Positions 60,641 to 64,000 of a stretch of 64,000 nucleotides of DNA are shown piece after piece. This DNA is from Quillaja saponaria (Eukaryota > Streptophyta > Magnoliopsida > Fabales > Quillajaceae): contig CM055611.1 in NCBI GenBank assembly GCA_029379385.1, forward strand, positions 17,492,062-17,556,061. Direction: 5' to 3'. The notes beneath the pieces were generated by a model, which was not told the origin of the DNA, did not search any database, and saw only the letters and a list, made by a program, of their open reading frames with translations. The translations under genes were made by a program, and so were the position numbers. Positions within the stretch are counted from its first letter, which is position 1. Each line of letters begins with the position of its first letter.

Positions 60641-61349
60641 GAGCAATTCGTGGTGCGACTTCAAGCCTTACACAAGTTGATTCTTGTATCGACGAGCATT
60701 GCTCCTCCGCTCAATAAATCAATTTGCAACTTCATGTCAACTTTTGCCGACATCTAGACGTACCATCAAAATGGAACACTTTCTTCAATCATGTAAACAA
60801 ACAAAATAGTCACCCTTTGTGTCCATCAGCTTCGCATTGCATTTTATATATATCTTTATATATATCTTGGAGATACAATATAATTCACTCGAACTAGAAA
60901 ATTTATATAAATTTTACTTCAAAATTTCGAACCTAGAAAATCACCAAAAGAAAGCTTTTTTTTATTTTTTTATTCTTATCTTTCATATAATCCACAATAA
61001 TATCTGAAAAAAAAAAATGAAATATATGTAATACTTCATTATTCTTCTCCAACTTTCCACTTTCCTTTGTTAAAACTGCCAAATATGTATAAGATATTTA
61101 TAATTTTTTTTTTATAAAAGATATTTATAATTGATATTTAGAGCAATGTACATGAGATATTATTTTTCCTAATTAGAGGGAATCGACATTCTAACTGCAT
61201 ATCACTCCAAATTCCATATGCGCCAAAGTCTTATCCTCCATACATGTTGAAATTTCAGGTTGTGCAACTTTTGTACCCTATATGGTTTTTATTATAATTA
61301 TTATAATTTATTATTTAATAAACACGTTAAAAAAACCAGAATCCCCACC

Positions 61350-61357
61350 TATAAATA
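61350..61357 (+). promoter_or_regulatory. TATA box of HyPRP unit 4
   Basis: TATAAATA 103 bp before the ATG in the shared block. Confidence 0.75.
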
Positions 61358-61452
61358 CCTTAGCAAACTTGTTCATTTTTCATCAATCACAAAATCATCT
61401 CTCTAATTAAACTACTTTTAAGCCAGTAAGTAGCTTTCAAACTGTTCAACAA

Positions 61453-62055
61453 ATGGCTTCAAAGAATCTTGTATCCACTGCCATTCTCCTCTCCCTGAAC
61501 TTCGTCTTCCTTAACATGGTTAGCTCCACGTATGTCCCTTGCCCACCTCCTCCTAAATCAATTGGTCACACTAACCCACCAGCCACCCCTACCACCCCTT
61601 CTACTAAACCACCAGCCACCCCTACCACCCCTTCTACTAAACCACCAACCCCTACTACCCCTTCTACTAAACCACCATCAACCCCTACTACCCCTTCTAC
61701 TAAACCTCCATCCACCCCTTCTACTAAACCACCATCCACCCCTTCTACTAAACCACCAGCCACCCCTGCTACCCCTGCCACCCCGGCCATTAAGCCTTGT
61801 CCTGTGGACGCACTTAAGTTGGGTGCGTGTGCCAATGTGTTGGGTGGTTTGCTAAACCCTGTACTTGGGAAGCCACCAAAGGAACCATGCTGCGGCCTCA
61901 TTCGTGGTCTTGTTGATCTTGATGCTGCCGTTTGCCTTTGCACCGCCGTTAAAGCTAATATCCTTGGTATAATCAATCTTAACATACCAGTTGACTTGAG
62001 TTTGTTGCTTAACTACTGTGGAAAGGGGACGCCCTCTGGTTTTCAGTGTTCTTAA
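61453..62055 (+). CDS. Hybrid proline-rich protein, unit 4 (longest proline-rich part)
   Basis: Single exon, 200 aa. The signal peptide is about residues 1-26. The proline-rich part (42-114) is expanded to about seven repeats, including 11-residue [11 protein letters not shown], a 10-residue [10 protein letters not shown] and 8-residue PPSTPSTK forms. The 8CM domain has cysteines at 116, 126, 146, 147, 161, 163, 189 and 199. The 8CM protein sequence is identical to unit 3. The repeats are built from 33-, 30- and 24-bp units, so replication slippage or unequal exchange explains the length difference. Predicted function as for the other HyPRPs; the longer Pro-rich part may change wall association (inference). 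Confidence 0.93.
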   Translation: MASKNLVSTAILLSLNFVFLNMVSSTYVPCPPPPKSIGHTNPPATPTTPSTKPPATPTTPSTKPPTPTTPSTKPPSTPTTPSTKPPSTPSTKPPSTPSTKPPATPATPATPAIKPCPVDALKLGACANVLGGLLNPVLGKPPKEPCCGLIRGLVDLDAAVCLCTAVKANILGIINLNIPVDLSLLLNYCGKGTPSGFQCS

Positions 62056-63787
62056 TCTTAACTACTATCACTTAATTATGTTATGTTCCATTCACGAGTT
62101 TCCCTTTGTAGTTTCCGCCATTTTCATTAGTGTTTTGCTTTTGATTCTAGCAGCCTGCTTGGATTGTGTCAATAAGTATTTCACAGTTGATTTTACTATT
62201 ATTTGATGGTCATGGAGGTAGCCTTAATAACCTTCTTGATCCATCATGTTCTGTATTTCTATGTAATATCATCTGATCCGAAATGAAATGATAGATAAAT
62301 TTTCAGTCAAGTATTAATTTTTCTTTCTTTTTATGAATTTCTTTGATTATTCAATTAGTAACACAGTTTAAGCTTACTCTAAAAGTGCTTTTCTTACAAG
62401 TACAAACTCAAGCTATTTAAATCAAACAGGTCTAGTGATTTGGAATTTTGGATAATGGTCTTTCTGTAGAAATTTAATTGGGTAGTACATTTTTATAATT
62501 ATTTTTAAGCGTGGGATAAAGGTACTCGTTAAATTAAAAATAAAATTAATATTTGATTAGTTTACAAATCTATAGTAATATATCATAATACATTAGTCCA
62601 TTAGTCACACTTAAATAAAATCAATATTTGGTAGTAAATAGTAGAATTCCTAATTATTTAGTTGAAAATCAACTGACTTTCAGTCCCTATATCAGCCCAA
62701 CTAAGCCCATTGTATATTATATTCATGTTTTGAGCACAATCCCTGACAAAGAGTTACAATGTGTTTGGAACAAGATAAAAAATAGAGTTCATTTTATTTT
62801 AGATGTGTCACCCACCTCTAATTCCATCTATTGTAGTGGGTTATCAATTTTCATTTATAACACTAAATGAAAAGAAGAAGCTTAAAAGAAAAAAAAAAAA
62901 AACCTTCGGATCTTTCAAGAAGCAAATAATGAAAAGTTTATGAAATTAAAGGCTTTTTGTGCTTGAGAGTTGAGACATGATTTCTTCTATTCATCCATTT
63001 GGCCTTTGCATTAAATTTTTGCAAGGTTGAAACCAATATGCAAGCAAGGGAGAATAAAATAATAATAATAATAATAAAACAAACACCGAGAACAGAGAAG
63101 AACAAATTGCAGTTGTGAGTCTGAGAAGGATAAAAGTTTGTTTGACTTTTAATTGTTAGGGTTTCTTTTAAGAGTTTCAGATTTTTTTTTTATTAGATTG
63201 TATCTTAATTGGATAGGTTTGTTAGTATTGGACTTTAGACTAGGGCTGGGATAATACATAACAATACTCAATTTGTCGGGTTGGTTAATTCTACATTAAT
63301 TGTCCATATAATTCATACTTAGCCTTATAACTTAACATGTATACGATAGAATACACTTGTACAAAAAATATAAATAAAAAAAATTTGAGACATGTTAGAC
63401 TATCGTGGTCCCTGTTTGCACAAAATATGAAACACCAGTGTGGTATCCCGGGTAGCACGGGCAGAGCTTATAATTATGAGAAGTTTGCTATTTGAGCCTA
63501 AGATGGGTGCACAAAGTTATTATATCAACTTATCAATTTCACTGTATCAACATAAATTTAAATTTTAAATTCATAATACTTTTTTATAAATTTAACATTT
63601 TTATTTTATTTATTAAATTTTGTGTTGTGTGTATTTTTTATATATTTCATTTTATTTTTATATATTTGTTATAAAATTATTTACTTCTAAATTCTCTCCA
63701 CTCAATGCAATAAACATGTTAATTTATTTATTATTTTATTACTTAAAATTATCGAATTGACTTTGCTAAAATATAATTCAAATATTT
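62056..63787. other. Unit 4 3' flank
   Basis: Nearly identical to 57367-59097, with small indels. No gene. Confidence 0.6.
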
Positions 63788-64000
63788 TTGAGATTCTAGT
63801 AGGAAGTTAAATGCAATATCGGAAGTTAAGAAGGAAATACTTAATAGCTGTTCCATTTGCAGAATCTGGTATACATTTGAAGGGATAATGGTGGTTGTTT
63901 ATGTCTATGTAATGGACAATTTAAGTTGAATGATTCTTTTCCCTCTCAGGAGCTGGCTCTGTGCGTACACTGTGTTCCTGTTGGAATATTTGAATAGAAG
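63788..64000 (+). repeat. Copy of PSF2 intron 6 at the right edge
   Basis: GAGATTCTAGTAGGAAGTTA onward matches 43348-43560 with few differences up to the window end. PSF2 exon 7 would be expected about 300 bp further on, outside the window. Confidence 0.9.

Larger units (their letters stand above)
60640..63787 (+). repeat. HyPRP unit 4
   Basis: Aligns with 56095-59097 (AATTCGTGGTGCGACTTCAA at both starts). Contains the HyPRP gene at 61453 and the same 3' flank. It ends at a junction with PSF2 intron-6 sequence. Confidence 0.85.

Noticed and set aside
61566..61985. 139-codon minus-strand frame inside HyPRP unit 4 (also in units 1 and 3)
   Set aside because: Shadow frame created by the CCN/ACN codons of the proline-rich repeats. 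It has no family match and the plus strand encodes a recognised protein.
1..64000. CRISPR arrays, prokaryotic operons, rRNA or tRNA genes
   Set aside because: No regularly spaced short repeats of CRISPR type and no recognisable rRNA or tRNA sequence were seen; gene structure is plant nuclear. A tRNA scan was not possible by eye.

Overview
The window is nuclear DNA of a eudicot plant; the species cannot be named from sequence alone. The evidence is AT-rich intergenic DNA, GT-AG introns in plant-type genes, and plant-only families: a hybrid proline-rich protein (HyPRP) cluster, an RGF/GLV/CLEL peptide precursor and NRAMP2-type transporter structure. Plant transposon classes (TRIM, MULE-like, hAT-like, LINE) are also present. 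Exon coordinates were set by reading splice sites and checking reading phase by hand.

Layout. 1-9.9 kb: mostly gene-free, with one ATG8-like exon relic (804-857) and a two-exon RGF/GLV/CLEL precursor (4502-5056). 10.2-13.4 kb: a complete four-exon NRAMP metal transporter on the minus strand, with Thr in place of the usual metal-binding Met in TM6. 14.3-19 kb: transposons, including a DAHP-synthase pseudogene split by a TRIM-like element that is itself split by a hAT-like element. 21.5-28.2 kb: a nine-exon SKA1 kinetochore gene with a +1 frameshift in exon 8 and a complete 876-bp TRIM in intron 4. 29.0-29.4 kb: a lone minus-strand HyPRP gene.

30.2-44.3 kb: a tandem duplication carrying STMP1-like microprotein genes and the GINS subunit PSF2. 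The upstream PSF2 copy keeps a good TATA box and clean exons 1-2 but lacks exons 3-8. The downstream copy keeps clean exons 2-8 but has an altered TATA box and a +1 frameshift in exon 1. An intact 210-codon PSF2 frame exists only if exons from both copies are joined.

44.4-64 kb: repeated segments carrying HyPRP genes at 46132, 56848 and 61453 and a truncated copy at 55751, each with the same TATA block about 100 bp upstream. A PRA1 pseudogene split by an LTR element (itself split by a MULE-like element) and a deleted LINE lie between them. The last ~210 bp repeat PSF2 intron 6, so another unit starts beyond the right edge.

Working picture: repeated unequal exchange has reshaped one locus of housekeeping genes (PSF2, SKA1) and cell-wall protein genes (HyPRP). 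It left hybrid, split and decayed copies into which retroelements inserted. No operon-like co-regulation is implied.
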